NCBI GenBank assembly: GCA_016462625.1
Contig: JAEMSV010000010.1
Location: 35,713-62,208, forward strand
Length of the DNA: 26,496 nt
Direction of reading: 5' to 3'
Origin: Solirubrobacteraceae bacterium
Lineage (GTDB): Bacteria > Actinomycetota > Thermoleophilia > Solirubrobacterales > Solirubrobacteraceae
Shown: one piece after another, positions 1-6,825 of the stretch
Numbering within the stretch: the stretch's first letter is position 1
Layout of the letters: every line of letters starts with the position of its first letter
Program-made: the position numbers and the translations under genes
The notes under the pieces: model-generated
Seen by the model: the letters and a program-made list of their open reading frames with translations, nothing else
Database searches by the model: none
Told to the model about the DNA's origin: nothing

Positions 1-1130
1 GGCAGGTGCAGGCCGTGGTCGATGAGGTCGGTCACCGCGACGTGGCCGCGGACGAACCAGTCGCCGTTGGCCAGGCGCCGGATCTCGCCGCCCGCTGGGT
101 CGGTCTCGTCCTCGATCTCGCCGACGACCTCCTCGACGATGTCCTCGACCGTGACGATGCCCGCGACGCGGCCGTACTCGTCGGCGACGATCGCGATCGA
201 CGTGCGCTGGCGCTGCAGGTCGGCGAGCAGGTCGTCGAGTGCCTTCGTCTCGGGGACGATCATCGCCTCGCGGACGATCTGCTCGATCGACGCGCCGGGG
301 CCGTCGGTCATCAGCAGGCTCGCCAGCGAGTTCGCGTGGACGATGCCGCGCACGCGGTCCTTGTCCTCGTCCTCGATCACGACCAGGCGCGTGTGCCCGG
401 ATGAGACGCAGCGGCGCAGCGCCGTCTCCACGTCCTCGGCGACGTCGACCGTGACGACGGCAGGGATCGGCGTCATGACCTGGCGCGCCTCCTGCTCGTG
501 CAGGTGGAAGACGCCGGAGAGCATCCCGGCCTCACCCGGGTCGAGCTGCCCGCCGGCATGGGCCTGGCGAATGAGCGCGCGCAGCTCCTGCGGGCTCGAG
601 CCCTCCTCGAAGCCTGCCTCCGTGCGGATGCCGACGCCCCGGAGCATCGCGTTGCTCGCCTTGTTCAGTGCGGAGATGAACGGGTGCATCACGATCGTGA
701 ATCCGTGCAGCGGCCCGGCGACCCGCACGCCGACCGCCTCGGCGTTGACGATCGCGTAGATCTTCGGCACCTGCTCGCCGACGGTGATGTGCAGCGCGGT
801 GACGAGGATGTACGAGATCGCGATGGCGATGATCACGGACGCGCCGTGGCTGACGACGTCACCGAGCGCCGGCTCGAGCAGCGTTGCGATCGCCGGCTCG
901 CCGAGGAAGCCGATGCCGAGCGATGCGAGCGTGATGCCGAACTGGCACGCCGACAGGTACTCGTTCATGTTGTCCAGCTCGTGCCGGAGCCGGGTCGCGC
1001 CGCGACGTCCCTCGAGGACGAGGTCGTCGACGCGCTGCTTGCGACAGCGGACCAATGAGAACTCGGCCGCGACGAAGAACCCGTTGGCGAGGACGAGCAC
1101 CAGGACCGCGAGCAGGAGGACTGCGGTCAT
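1..1130 (-). CDS. CNNM/HlyC-type transporter-associated protein with DUF21 and CBS pair (3' end outside window)
   Basis: The visible 376 residues begin with a hydrophobic segment and the DUF21 membrane domain (about residues 1-190, with MTAVLLLAVLVLVLANGFF at the N terminus and GITLASLGIGFLGEPAIA inside). A CBS pair follows (about 205-335, with VVADEYGRVAGIVTVEDIVE in the second CBS). The chain then enters the start of a CorC_HlyC C-terminal domain (ANGDWFVRGHV), which runs off the left edge. Family knowledge: such proteins are inner-membrane divalent-cation (Mg/Co) efflux or homeostasis factors whose CBS pair binds nucleotides; the 'hemolysin' name is historical. The ATG at 1128-1130 is chosen because the membrane domain begins directly there; I see no clear ribosome-binding site. 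The pterin dehydratase gene lies 77 nt upstream on the same strand. Substrate is not deducible. Family assignment is secure. Confidence 0.93.
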   Translation of the reverse strand, partial: MTAVLLLAVLVLVLANGFFVAAEFSLVRCRKQRVDDLVLEGRRGATRLRHELDNMNEYLSACQFGITLASLGIGFLGEPAIATLLEPALGDVVSHGASVIIAIAISYILVTALHITVGEQVPKIYAIVNAEAVGVRVAGPLHGFTIVMHPFISALNKASNAMLRGVGIRTEAGFEEGSSPQELRALIRQAHAGGQLDPGEAGMLSGVFHLHEQEARQVMTPIPAVVTVDVAEDVETALRRCVSSGHTRLVVIEDEDKDRVRGIVHANSLASLLMTDGPGASIEQIVREAMIVPETKALDDLLADLQRQRTSIAIVADEYGRVAGIVTVEDIVEEVVGEIEDETDPAGGEIRRLANGDWFVRGHVAVTDLIDHGLHL

Positions 1131-1207
1131 GCGCTAGCGCGGCGCTGGGAGCCGCGACTTCGAGGTTGATCGTCGTTCATGAACGCGTCGCGCGCCCACC
1201 GTAGCAG

Positions 1208-1486
1208 TCAGACAAGCGTGCTTATGGCGCTGGCGAGCTCGATATCGCGCATCGTGATCCCGCCCTCGGTATGGGTCGAGATTCGGATCTGCACCTCGCG
1301 GTAGTCGTGGATGAGGATGTCCGGATGGTGACCGGCCTTCTCGGCGTCGATCGCCACGCGGTTCACGAACGCCACCGCGTCGTTGAAGTTCCCGAATTCG
1401 AAGTCCCGGACGACCGCGCGGCCGTCCTTGTGCCATGCCGAGCCCTCCAGCAGGGTCTCGATCGCTTCGTCGTGCAGCAGTGCCAT
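1208..1486 (-). CDS. 4a-hydroxytetrahydrobiopterin (pterin-4a-carbinolamine) dehydratase
   Basis: A 92-residue protein of the normal length for the PCD/DCoH family. It carries the signature region EKAGHHPDILIHDYREVQI (about 49-67) and a following STHTEGGIT...RDIELA segment, including the conserved histidine pair of the active site. Family role: dehydration of 4a-hydroxytetrahydropterin to the quinonoid dihydropterin, recycling the cofactor of aromatic amino-acid hydroxylases. No hydroxylase gene is seen nearby, so the physiological partner is unknown. The start is supported by an AGGGAG ribosome-binding site just upstream (reverse strand, about 1492-1497). Only 18 nt separate this start from the divergent BtuF-like gene, so its promoter must lie inside that gene. 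Confidence 0.93.
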   Translation of the reverse strand: MALLHDEAIETLLEGSAWHKDGRAVVRDFEFGNFNDAVAFVNRVAIDAEKAGHHPDILIHDYREVQIRISTHTEGGITMRDIELASAISTLV

Positions 1487-1487
1487 C

Positions 1488-1493
1488 TACTCT
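1488..1493 (+). promoter_or_regulatory. Candidate -10 element (TACTCT) of the BtuF-like gene
   Basis: TACTCT fits the TANNNT -10 pattern and ends 11 nt before the ATG at 1505, which would give a leader of only a few bases. It lies in the 18-nt gap between two divergent start codons. No convincing -35 is visible. Confidence 0.3.
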
Positions 1494-1504
1494 CCCTACG
1501 CAGG

Positions 1505-2413
1505 ATGCGGATCGTCAGCCTCGTACCTCACGCCACGGAATTGCTCTTCGCCCTCGGGCTCGGAGATCAGGTCGTCGCGGTGACGCACGAGTGTGACTAT
1601 CCCACCGCGGCGCAGGACTTGCCGACGGTTACGCGCGACAAGCTCGCACGCGAGGGTCTCTCCGCCCGCGAGATCGATACCGCGGTCCGCGCGTCGACCC
1701 AGGACGGCGACGCGATCTACGAGCTCGACGAGGAAGCGCTGCACGAGTTCGAGCCGGATCTCATCGTCACGCAGGGCCTCTGCCCCGTCTGCGCGGTCGA
1801 CGTCGAGGAGGTCGAGGCACTCGCCCAGACCATCTCGTCGTGCCCGCGCGTGATCGCGCTCGATCCCACCACGTACGGCGAGACGCAGGCCGACATCCGC
1901 ACGATCGCGCAGGCCACGGGCACCAAGGATGCGGCCGTCGATCTGATCGCCCGCAACGCCGGGCGGGTCGACCGGGTGCGGATCGCGGTCAAGGACGCCG
2001 AGCCGCTTCGGGTCGCCGCGATCGAGTGGTTCGACCCCGTCTTCATCGCCGGGCACTGGACGCCCCAGCTCATCGAGATGGCCGGCGGGATCGACGCCCT
2101 CGGCTTCGCGGGCGAGCACAGCGAGCAGTCGACCTGGGAGATGGTCGCGGCCGCAGAGGCCGACGTCATCGTCTGCATGCCCTGCGGCTATGACCTCGAC
2201 CGCGCCGAGGACGAGGCGATGCGCTACGCCGACGCGCTGCGCGAGACCGGGGTCCCCCGCATCGTCGTCGTCGACGGGTCCGCGTACTTCTCGCGGCCCG
2301 GACCAAGGCTGGTCGACGGGCTCGAGCTGCTCGGGCACATCCTGCACCCCACGCTCGTGCCGCAGCCGCAGACCGGCGCGGTAGCGCGCGAGCTGGAACT
2401 CGTCACGCGATAG
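1505..2413 (+). CDS. BtuF-like periplasmic-binding-fold (cobalamin/Fe-siderophore type) protein without signal peptide
   Basis: A 302-residue protein starting MRIVSLVPHATELLFALGLG, the first beta-strand and helix of the BtuF/FepB-type substrate-binding fold (COG0614). It continues with VAVTHECDYP, a central DLIVTQGLCPVCAVDVEEV segment and a C-terminal lobe (AADVIVCMPCGYDLDRA, PRIVVVDGSAYFSRPGPRLVDGLELL). The ATG at 1505 is chosen because it opens exactly at the conserved first strand; the frame is open further upstream but that part overlaps the dehydratase gene. No signal peptide or lipobox is present, so this belongs to the cytosolic-looking subgroup often named cobalamin-binding protein. 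No ABC permease or ATPase is adjacent, so a transport role is doubtful; corrinoid or haem-type ligand binding is an inference from family. Confidence 0.85.
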   Translation: MRIVSLVPHATELLFALGLGDQVVAVTHECDYPTAAQDLPTVTRDKLAREGLSAREIDTAVRASTQDGDAIYELDEEALHEFEPDLIVTQGLCPVCAVDVEEVEALAQTISSCPRVIALDPTTYGETQADIRTIAQATGTKDAAVDLIARNAGRVDRVRIAVKDAEPLRVAAIEWFDPVFIAGHWTPQLIEMAGGIDALGFAGEHSEQSTWEMVAAAEADVIVCMPCGYDLDRAEDEAMRYADALRETGVPRIVVVDGSAYFSRPGPRLVDGLELLGHILHPTLVPQPQTGAVARELELVTR

Positions 2414-2414
2414 C

Positions 2415-2438
2415 GACCCGCACCCGATGGTGCGGGTC
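2415..2438 (+). terminator. Intrinsic terminator-like hairpin after BtuF-like gene
   Basis: Perfect 10-bp stem (GACCCGCACC / GGTGCGGGTC) with a CGAT tetraloop, beginning 1 nt after the TAG stop at 2411-2413. There is no following T-tract, which is common for high-GC actinobacterial terminators. Confidence 0.75.
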
Positions 2439-2543
2439 TCAGCATCGTCTGAGGTGAATCCCGGCGAGTTCTGCAGAAGACGCGTGATCTTTGGGCATCC
2501 CCGTCGTTGAAGACGAGATGCCCTACCGACCCAGGAATCCCCC

Positions 2544-2765
2544 ATGCCGTACGTGAGCTGCCGTGAGTGCGCGACCCGCGTGTACCGCGGGACCCTCGCG
2601 CCGGTCGAGCCGTGCCCGGTCTGCCTGGCGCCGCTGACGCGTGCTCAGATGAGCGCGCCGTGGCGGACGGCGTACTCCGCGGCCCAGATGGCACCGACCG
2701 CCGCCGCGAAGCCGAGCGCGACGACGATGCCGAGTGCGGCGTTGGCCGCGCCCTGCCAGCGCTGA
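2544..2765 (+). CDS. Small CxxC-CxxC zinc-ribbon ORF overlapping the rhomboid 3' end
   Basis: A 73-codon frame whose first 33 residues form a compact zinc ribbon: C6-x2-C9, then C24-x2-C27 in the context CRECATRVY...EPCPVCLAPL. AGGA at 2533-2536 is well placed as a ribosome-binding site, and codons up to about 2643 are almost all G/C-ended. From about 2645 the frame runs antisense through the last 40 codons of the rhomboid gene and becomes Ala/Pro/Thr-rich without recognisable domain content. Either the gene is real with a low-complexity tail that overlaps its convergent neighbour tail-to-tail, or it is a truncated remnant whose original C terminus was lost. Function unknown; the zinc-binding call rests on the four cysteines only. 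Confidence 0.5.
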   Translation: MPYVSCRECATRVYRGTLAPVEPCPVCLAPLTRAQMSAPWRTAYSAAQMAPTAAAKPSATTMPSAALAAPCQR

Positions 2766-3517
2766 TTCGGCGCCCACACGAGCAGCAGGTAGCCGGCCGC
2801 CACACCGAACAGCAGGCCACCCACGTGGCCGCCGATCGAGATGCCCGGCAGGATGAAGGTGATCACGAGGTTCAGCAGCAGCAGCATGCCGAGGCCCGAC
2901 TGCATGATCGGGATGCCCTGCGCCCGCTGCGCGATGACCGCGGCGCCGATCAGGCCGAACACCGCGCCGGAAGCGCCGACCGTCGGCTGGAACGGGTCGA
3001 GCAGCATCACGCCGAGGGAGCCGCCCAGCAGGGAGACGAAATAGAGGGCGCCGAACCGGACCTTGCCGATCGCCGGCTCCATCATCTGGCCGAGGTACCA
3101 GAGCAGGTACATGTTGAAGCCGACGTGGAGCAGCCCGTCGTGCAGGAAGCCGCCGGTCACGATGCGGTACCACTCGCCCTGGGAGACGCCGACCAGCTCG
3201 CCGTCGTAGATGCCCGCGCCCCAGACCGAGAGCTGGTTGCTGATGTCGCCGCTCGCCTGGGTCGTCGTCCCGCCCAGCATCTCGGCCAGGAAGATGATCA
3301 CGTTGATCGCGATCAGGACGTACGTCAGCGTCGGCTCCGCGGTGAGATTGCGGGCGGTCCGCACCTCGGTCCGCTGCTTGCTGCAGTCCGGGCAGCGCAT
3401 CCCGACCGGGGTCGGGGTCATGCAGTCCGGGCAGATGGGGTTCCCGCACGACGAGCACGAGACGGCGGTCTCGCGGTTCGGGTGCCGGTAACAGGTCTGG
3501 GTATCCACCGAGGACAT
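2645..3517 (-). CDS. Rhomboid-family intramembrane serine protease with N-terminal zinc-finger
   Basis: A 290-residue protein. Residues 1-50 hold a B-box/zinc-ribbon-like cluster (C9, H12, C21, C24, C29, C32, C42, C45). A six- to seven-helix rhomboid domain follows from about residue 64. Catalytic features are intact: the oxyanion H131-x3-N135 motif (HVGFN), the nucleophile motif GASG with Ser183, and the partner His231 in GGHVGG. Family role: cleavage of membrane proteins within the bilayer. The ATG at 3515-3517 is preferred because it opens the cysteine-rich domain; upstream in-frame sequence is antisense Arg/Ser-rich and overlaps the neighbouring gene. TAGCTT, 8 nt before the ATG, could be a -10 of a nearly leaderless mRNA. 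The gene converges on the small zinc-ribbon frame. Substrate unknown. Confidence 0.92.
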   Translation of the reverse strand: MSSVDTQTCYRHPNRETAVSCSSCGNPICPDCMTPTPVGMRCPDCSKQRTEVRTARNLTAEPTLTYVLIAINVIIFLAEMLGGTTTQASGDISNQLSVWGAGIYDGELVGVSQGEWYRIVTGGFLHDGLLHVGFNMYLLWYLGQMMEPAIGKVRFGALYFVSLLGGSLGVMLLDPFQPTVGASGAVFGLIGAAVIAQRAQGIPIMQSGLGMLLLLNLVITFILPGISIGGHVGGLLFGVAAGYLLLVWAPNQRWQGAANAALGIVVALGFAAAVGAIWAAEYAVRHGALI

Positions 3518-3569
3518 CTTCGGCGAAGCTAGCAGTCGCTCTTCAAGATGGACTGAAGGAAGAAGCGTC

Positions 3570-3920
3570 TTAGCGCTGCAGCAGCTTGCGGACTTCGGCG
3601 GCAGCCGCGTCGGCGGTCTTGCGCACCTGCACCGCGGGGTTGCGGCTCTGCTGCTGGAGCTTCTTCTTCTGGCCCGCTCGCACCCGGAGCACGACGAGCG
3701 CCGTTCCCGCCGACGCGCCGACCGCGGTCGCGACGACCGGGCGGACCCAGTTGCGCGGATCGCGCATGGCCGAGAGCTCCCAGCCCTCGAGCTCATCGAG
3801 GGACGCGTCGGTCAGCGACTGCAAGGTCGTCTCCAGCCGCAGCGAAAGGCGCTCGGGCGGGTCGACCGGCGTGAACGCGCGCTTGAGCAGCGTCTCCATG
3901 TCAAAGGCGTCCGTGCTCAC
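3570..3920 (-). CDS. Small single-pass membrane protein coupled to ECF sigma factor (possible regulator)
   Basis: A 116-residue protein with an acidic, helical N-terminal half (about 1-55, with METLLKRAFTPVDPPERLSLRLE), one hydrophobic segment (about 58-78, WVRPVVATAVGASAGTALVV) and a basic Gln/Lys-rich tail. Its start overlaps the 3' end of the ECF sigma gene by 20 nt, so the two are translationally coupled. The position and topology (cytosolic N-terminal domain, one membrane span) are those expected of an anti-sigma factor. However, no HXXXCXXC zinc-binding anti-sigma motif is present and I do not recognise the family. Anti-sigma function is an inference from context only. Confidence 0.75.
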   Translation of the reverse strand: MSTDAFDMETLLKRAFTPVDPPERLSLRLETTLQSLTDASLDELEGWELSAMRDPRNWVRPVVATAVGASAGTALVVLRVRAGQKKKLQQQSRNPAVQVRKTADAAAAEVRKLLQR

Positions 3921-4440
3921 GCTCCATCACCTCCTGCAGCTGCTTGATGGCCCGATGGATCAGCACCTTGGTGGCACCATCCGTCTTGCCCATCGCACGT
4001 GCGATCTCGCGGTTGTCCATGCCCAGCGCGAAGCGCATGATCAGCGCCTCGCGGCGGTCGTCCGGCAGGAGCTTGACGCCCTCGAGCACCCGCTTGAGCT
4101 CGTCGCGGCCCTCGACGAGATCCTCCGTCGTGTGGGTCGCCGAGAGATGCTGGGTGTCGTCGATCGGCGTCTGCGGCTTGCGCGATCGGTCGCGGTAGAG
4201 GTTCGCGGCGAGGTTGTGCGCGATACGGATCAGCCAGGGCCGTAGGGGCCGGCCATCCGACTCGCGCTGCGCGCGCTCGAAGTGCCGGTAGGCCTGCAGG
4301 AACGTCTGCTCCGTGAGGTCCTCGGCGTCGTGGTGATTGCCGACCCGGTAGTACGCGTACGAGTACACGTCGCGCAGGTGATCCTTGTAGAGCTTCGAGA
4401 ACTCGTCGTCCAGCTTGCGCTTGGCTTGGTCGGAGTCCAC
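3901..4440 (-). CDS. ECF-type RNA polymerase sigma factor
   Basis: A 179-residue sigma-70 family protein with region 2 (about 12-85, including YSYAYYRVGNHHDAEDLTEQ and RPWLIRIAHNLAANLYRD) and region 4 (about 115-170, including DRREALIMRFALGMDNREIA followed by the helix-turn-helix). Regions 1.1 and 3 are absent, as in ECF factors. The likely start is GTG at 4438-4440, giving MDSDQAKRKLDDEF. An ATG a few bases upstream is in another frame, and longer in-frame extensions are antisense to the neighbour. The gene begins 14 nt after the stop of the PlsC-GpsA fusion, so it may be co-transcribed with it. It overlaps the small membrane gene downstream by 20 nt. Target promoters cannot be deduced. Confidence 0.92.
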   Translation of the reverse strand: MDSDQAKRKLDDEFSKLYKDHLRDVYSYAYYRVGNHHDAEDLTEQTFLQAYRHFERAQRESDGRPLRPWLIRIAHNLAANLYRDRSRKPQTPIDDTQHLSATHTTEDLVEGRDELKRVLEGVKLLPDDRREALIMRFALGMDNREIARAMGKTDGATKVLIHRAIKQLQEVMEREHGRL

Positions 4441-4454
4441 GCATCCCAGCGTAC

Positions 4455-6110
4455 CTACGCGGCCACCGTCGGCCGGTCCGGGTCGGGGGACGTCATGCCG
4501 GCGGCCCACTGGTCGGGCGCGAGGCGACCGCCGACGAGCTCCGCGAGCGCGGTGATGGTCGGTGCATGCACACCCGAGCGGCGCAGCGCGTCGGCGAGCA
4601 GGGCCACCGTGTCGAGGCTCTCTGGGGTCTGGCCGAGGCGCGGCTCGATGGCCGCCGCAGGCACGCCGCGCGCGAGGAGCTCCCCGGCGCGACGGTTGCG
4701 GCTGGACTCGGCCACGACGGTGGCAACGAGGTCGCCGGCTCCGGCCAGACCGGAGAAGCTCTCGGGACGCGCGCCGCACGCCCGCGCGTAGCTGTCGACC
4801 TCGGCGAAGACCTTCCCCGCGGCGGCGCCGGCGGCGTTCGGGCCCGCGCCCGCGCTCGCGGCGGCGGCCAGCACGGCGGCGTTCTTCGCGACGCCCGCCA
4901 GCTCGATGCCGGTGACGTCGGTGGAGACCGTGACCTGGAGGCCGGCCGTGCGCAGCGCCGTGCGCAGGACGGCACCGCAGGCGGGATCGGTGCAGGCCAG
5001 CACGACGGCCGCGCCGTGCGCGAGGACGTCGGAGGCCAGCGCGGGCCCGCCGAGGGTGGCGACCGCGCGAGCGCGGACGCGCTCGGCGACGTACGCGCTG
5101 GGCAGCAGACCCAGCGGCGGGACGAGGCCCTTCGACAGCACGAGCACACCCGCGTTCGCCGGGATCCGCTCGGCGTGCGCGGCGACGGCGGCAGGGATCG
5201 CGCGGGAGGGAACGGCGAGGCAGACCAGGTCGGCGTGCTCGAGGTTGAGCTGGGCCGCGGTCATGACCTCCACCTTCTCGGGCAGGGTCACCCCGGCGAG
5301 GTACCGGGCGTTCTGGCGCTGCTCACGGAGCTCCTCGGCCTGCTCGGGCGTGCGCGTGCCGAGCTGCACCTGTACCCCGCCGCGCGCCAGGGCGACGGCG
5401 AGCGCGGTGCCCCACGAGCCGGCGCCGATGATCGCCGCGCGCCGGACCGGCGGCTCGCCACCGAGCCACTCCCACTGCAGCTGGACGCAGGGCCAGATCC
5501 GCTCGGTGACAGCCGTCGCCATCGAGGCCGTCGGCCGCTCGGTCCGGGGGAAGGTGTGCGCCTTGCCGGCCAGCAGCCGGACGCGGCCGGGGCGGATGCG
5601 CCAGCGGGTGCGGAGGGTCTCGGTCCCGATGACGGCGACGGGAACGACCGGCGCCCCGGTCTCCAGCGCGAGACGACCGACGCCGCGACGGGGATTGCCG
5701 AGCCCGCCGGGCCGCACGCGCGTGCCCTCGGGGAAGATGACGACGGCGTCACCGCGCTCGAGGATCTGGCGGGCGGTGCCCATCGCGTCGGAGTCGCCGG
5801 CGCCGCGGTCGACGGGGAACGCGCCGAGCGAGTTCAGGATCCACGCCTGCCAGCGACGTTGGAAGAGCTCCTTCTTGGCGACGAAGTACAGCGGGCGGTT
5901 GGCCAGCGTGGCGATCAGGAACGGATCCAGGAACGAGCGGTGGTTGGCGGCGAAGATCACGCCGCCCTTCTGCGGCACGTGCTTGCGCCCCCGCCACGTC
6001 AGGCGGAAGTACGTGTGGAAGAACGGCTGCAGCACGAAGCGGACGGCCCAGTACACCGGGAGGTTCACACCGCGGTTGCGGGCACGGGCATGCAGCTTCG
6101 ATCGATCCAT
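4455..6110 (-). CDS. Bifunctional PlsC (1-acylglycerol-3-phosphate acyltransferase) - GpsA (glycerol-3-phosphate dehydrogenase) fusion
   Basis: One uninterrupted 551-codon frame. Residues 1-215 are a PlsC acyltransferase with the HX4D motif NHRSFLD (H57, D62) and FPEGTR at 126-131. Residues 223-545 are a complete GpsA: the Rossmann motif GAGSWGTALAVAL at 229-241, SKGL at 326-329, catalytic Lys409 in GVAKN, GLAGAGDLV and SRNRRAGELL at 454-479. Known reactions: GpsA reduces dihydroxyacetone phosphate to sn-glycerol 3-phosphate; PlsC acylates lysophosphatidate to phosphatidate. The two thus bracket the PlsB/PlsY step of phospholipid synthesis. The linker (about 205-224, ERIWPCVQLQWEWLGGEP) contains no ATG, GTG or TTG codon, so GpsA cannot easily be made separately. 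The GpsA half has Asp instead of the usual Glu in its GPxxAxE-like segment (GPALASDV). The start is the ATG at 6108-6110. The ECF sigma gene follows 14 nt after the stop. Confidence 0.92.
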   Translation of the reverse strand: MDRSKLHARARNRGVNLPVYWAVRFVLQPFFHTYFRLTWRGRKHVPQKGGVIFAANHRSFLDPFLIATLANRPLYFVAKKELFQRRWQAWILNSLGAFPVDRGAGDSDAMGTARQILERGDAVVIFPEGTRVRPGGLGNPRRGVGRLALETGAPVVPVAVIGTETLRTRWRIRPGRVRLLAGKAHTFPRTERPTASMATAVTERIWPCVQLQWEWLGGEPPVRRAAIIGAGSWGTALAVALARGGVQVQLGTRTPEQAEELREQRQNARYLAGVTLPEKVEVMTAAQLNLEHADLVCLAVPSRAIPAAVAAHAERIPANAGVLVLSKGLVPPLGLLPSAYVAERVRARAVATLGGPALASDVLAHGAAVVLACTDPACGAVLRTALRTAGLQVTVSTDVTGIELAGVAKNAAVLAAAASAGAGPNAAGAAAGKVFAEVDSYARACGARPESFSGLAGAGDLVATVVAESSRNRRAGELLARGVPAAAIEPRLGQTPESLDTVALLADALRRSGVHAPTITALAELVGGRLAPDQWAAGMTSPDPDRPTVAA

Positions 6111-6143
6111 GTGACAGGTCGTACGCCGCGGGAAGGCGGGCGT

Positions 6144-6149
6144 TACAGT
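6144..6149 (+). promoter_or_regulatory. Candidate -10 (TACAGT) for a leaderless mRNA
   Basis: TACAGT matches TANNNT and ends 6 nt before the ATG at 6156, which would place the transcription start at or next to the A of the ATG. The identical hexamer at the identical distance precedes the dehydrogenase gene starting at 26008. Confidence 0.5.
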
Positions 6150-6155
6150 CTGTGA

Positions 6156-6704
6156 ATGGCCGTCGCCCTCGCCCCCACCGCACGCGGCGCTCTCGCCGGT
6201 GCCGCCGCTGCCACCGTCTGGTGGGCGCAGCAGCCCCTCGACCGCCGCGTCTTCGGCGTCGCCTACGACGACACGGAGCTGCTCGGCAAGGCCATCACGC
6301 GCGGGCGCGCGTGGCCCGCAGTCGGCCTGGCGTTCCACCTGGCCAACGGCGCCGCATTCGGCGCGCTGTACGCGAACGCCGCCCCGCGCATGCCGCTGCC
6401 CTCGTGGGCGAAAGGCCCTGCGGCGGCCATGGGCGAGCACTTGGCCAGCTGGCCGTTCGTCGCGCTGAGCGACCGCGCGCATCCCGCGCGCGAGGAGCTG
6501 ACCTCGCTGGCAGGGAACCCGCGTGCGTTCGCCCAGGCGACGTGGCGCCACCTGCTCTTCGGCGTGGTGCTCGGCGAGCTGGAGCGCCGCTTCAACGCGC
6601 CCGAGCAGCCCGAGGTCCCGGCCTACGAGCAGATGGTCAGCACGAACGGCCACGGCAACATCGAGCACGCCGCCGGCGTGGCCGTCGCCGACTCCGAGGG
6701 CTGA
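6156..6704 (+). CDS. Conserved-type hypothetical protein, partly hydrophobic
   Basis: A 182-residue protein of unknown function. Hydrophobic stretches occur near the N terminus (ARGALAGAAAATVWWAQQPL), at about 55-72 (WPAVGLAFHLANGAAFGALY) and around the HLLFGVVLGELERRF segment. The C-terminal 30 residues are polar. The glycine/alanine-rich pattern resembles small integral membrane or membrane-associated proteins, but I do not recognise a named family. The ATG at 6156 lies 6 nt after a TACAGT -10-like element and has no ribosome-binding site, consistent with leaderless expression. The tRNA-Thr gene follows 24 nt downstream on the same strand. Confidence 0.8.
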   Translation: MAVALAPTARGALAGAAAATVWWAQQPLDRRVFGVAYDDTELLGKAITRGRAWPAVGLAFHLANGAAFGALYANAAPRMPLPSWAKGPAAAMGEHLASWPFVALSDRAHPAREELTSLAGNPRAFAQATWRHLLFGVVLGELERRFNAPEQPEVPAYEQMVSTNGHGNIEHAAGVAVADSEG

Positions 6705-6728
6705 CCGCCGTACCATGCTGAGCGGCCC

Positions 6729-6801
6729 GCCGGGGTAGCTCAGCTGGTAGAGCAACGCTCTTGTAAAGCGTAGGTCAGGGGTTCGAGTCCCCTTCCCGGC
6801 T
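6729..6801 (+). tRNA. tRNA-Thr (anticodon UGU)
   Basis: A 73-nt cloverleaf. The acceptor stem GCCGGGG (6729-6735) pairs with TCCCGGC (6794-6800), with one G-U pair. The D arm is AGCTCAGCTGGTAGAGC. The anticodon stem ACGCT/AGCGT encloses the loop CTTGTAA with anticodon TGT at 6762-6764. The T arm is GGGGTTCGAGTCCCC. The discriminator is T6801 and CCA is not encoded. TACCAT at 6711-6716, 12 nt upstream, is a possible -10 element. The tRNA lies between a hypothetical gene and a convergent USP-like gene. Confidence 0.97.
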
Positions 6802-6808
6802 TCATCAC

Positions 6809-6825
6809 GCGGGGCGTCACCCCGC
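6809..6825. terminator. Short GC-rich hairpin after tRNA-Thr
   Basis: GCGGGG / CCCCGC stem of 6 bp with a CGTCA loop, 7 nt after the tRNA end. It overlaps the last codons of the convergent USP-like gene and could serve both transcripts. There is no T-tract. Confidence 0.45.

Noticed and set aside
2567..3532. 321-codon plus-strand open frame
   Set aside because: Antisense to the rhomboid gene; composition is Asp/Arg/His-rich shadow type without motifs.
4566..6155. 529-codon plus-strand open frame
   Set aside because: Shadow of the PlsC-GpsA gene in high-GC DNA; Arg/Gly/Ala-rich with no domain, and the reverse strand has full motifs.
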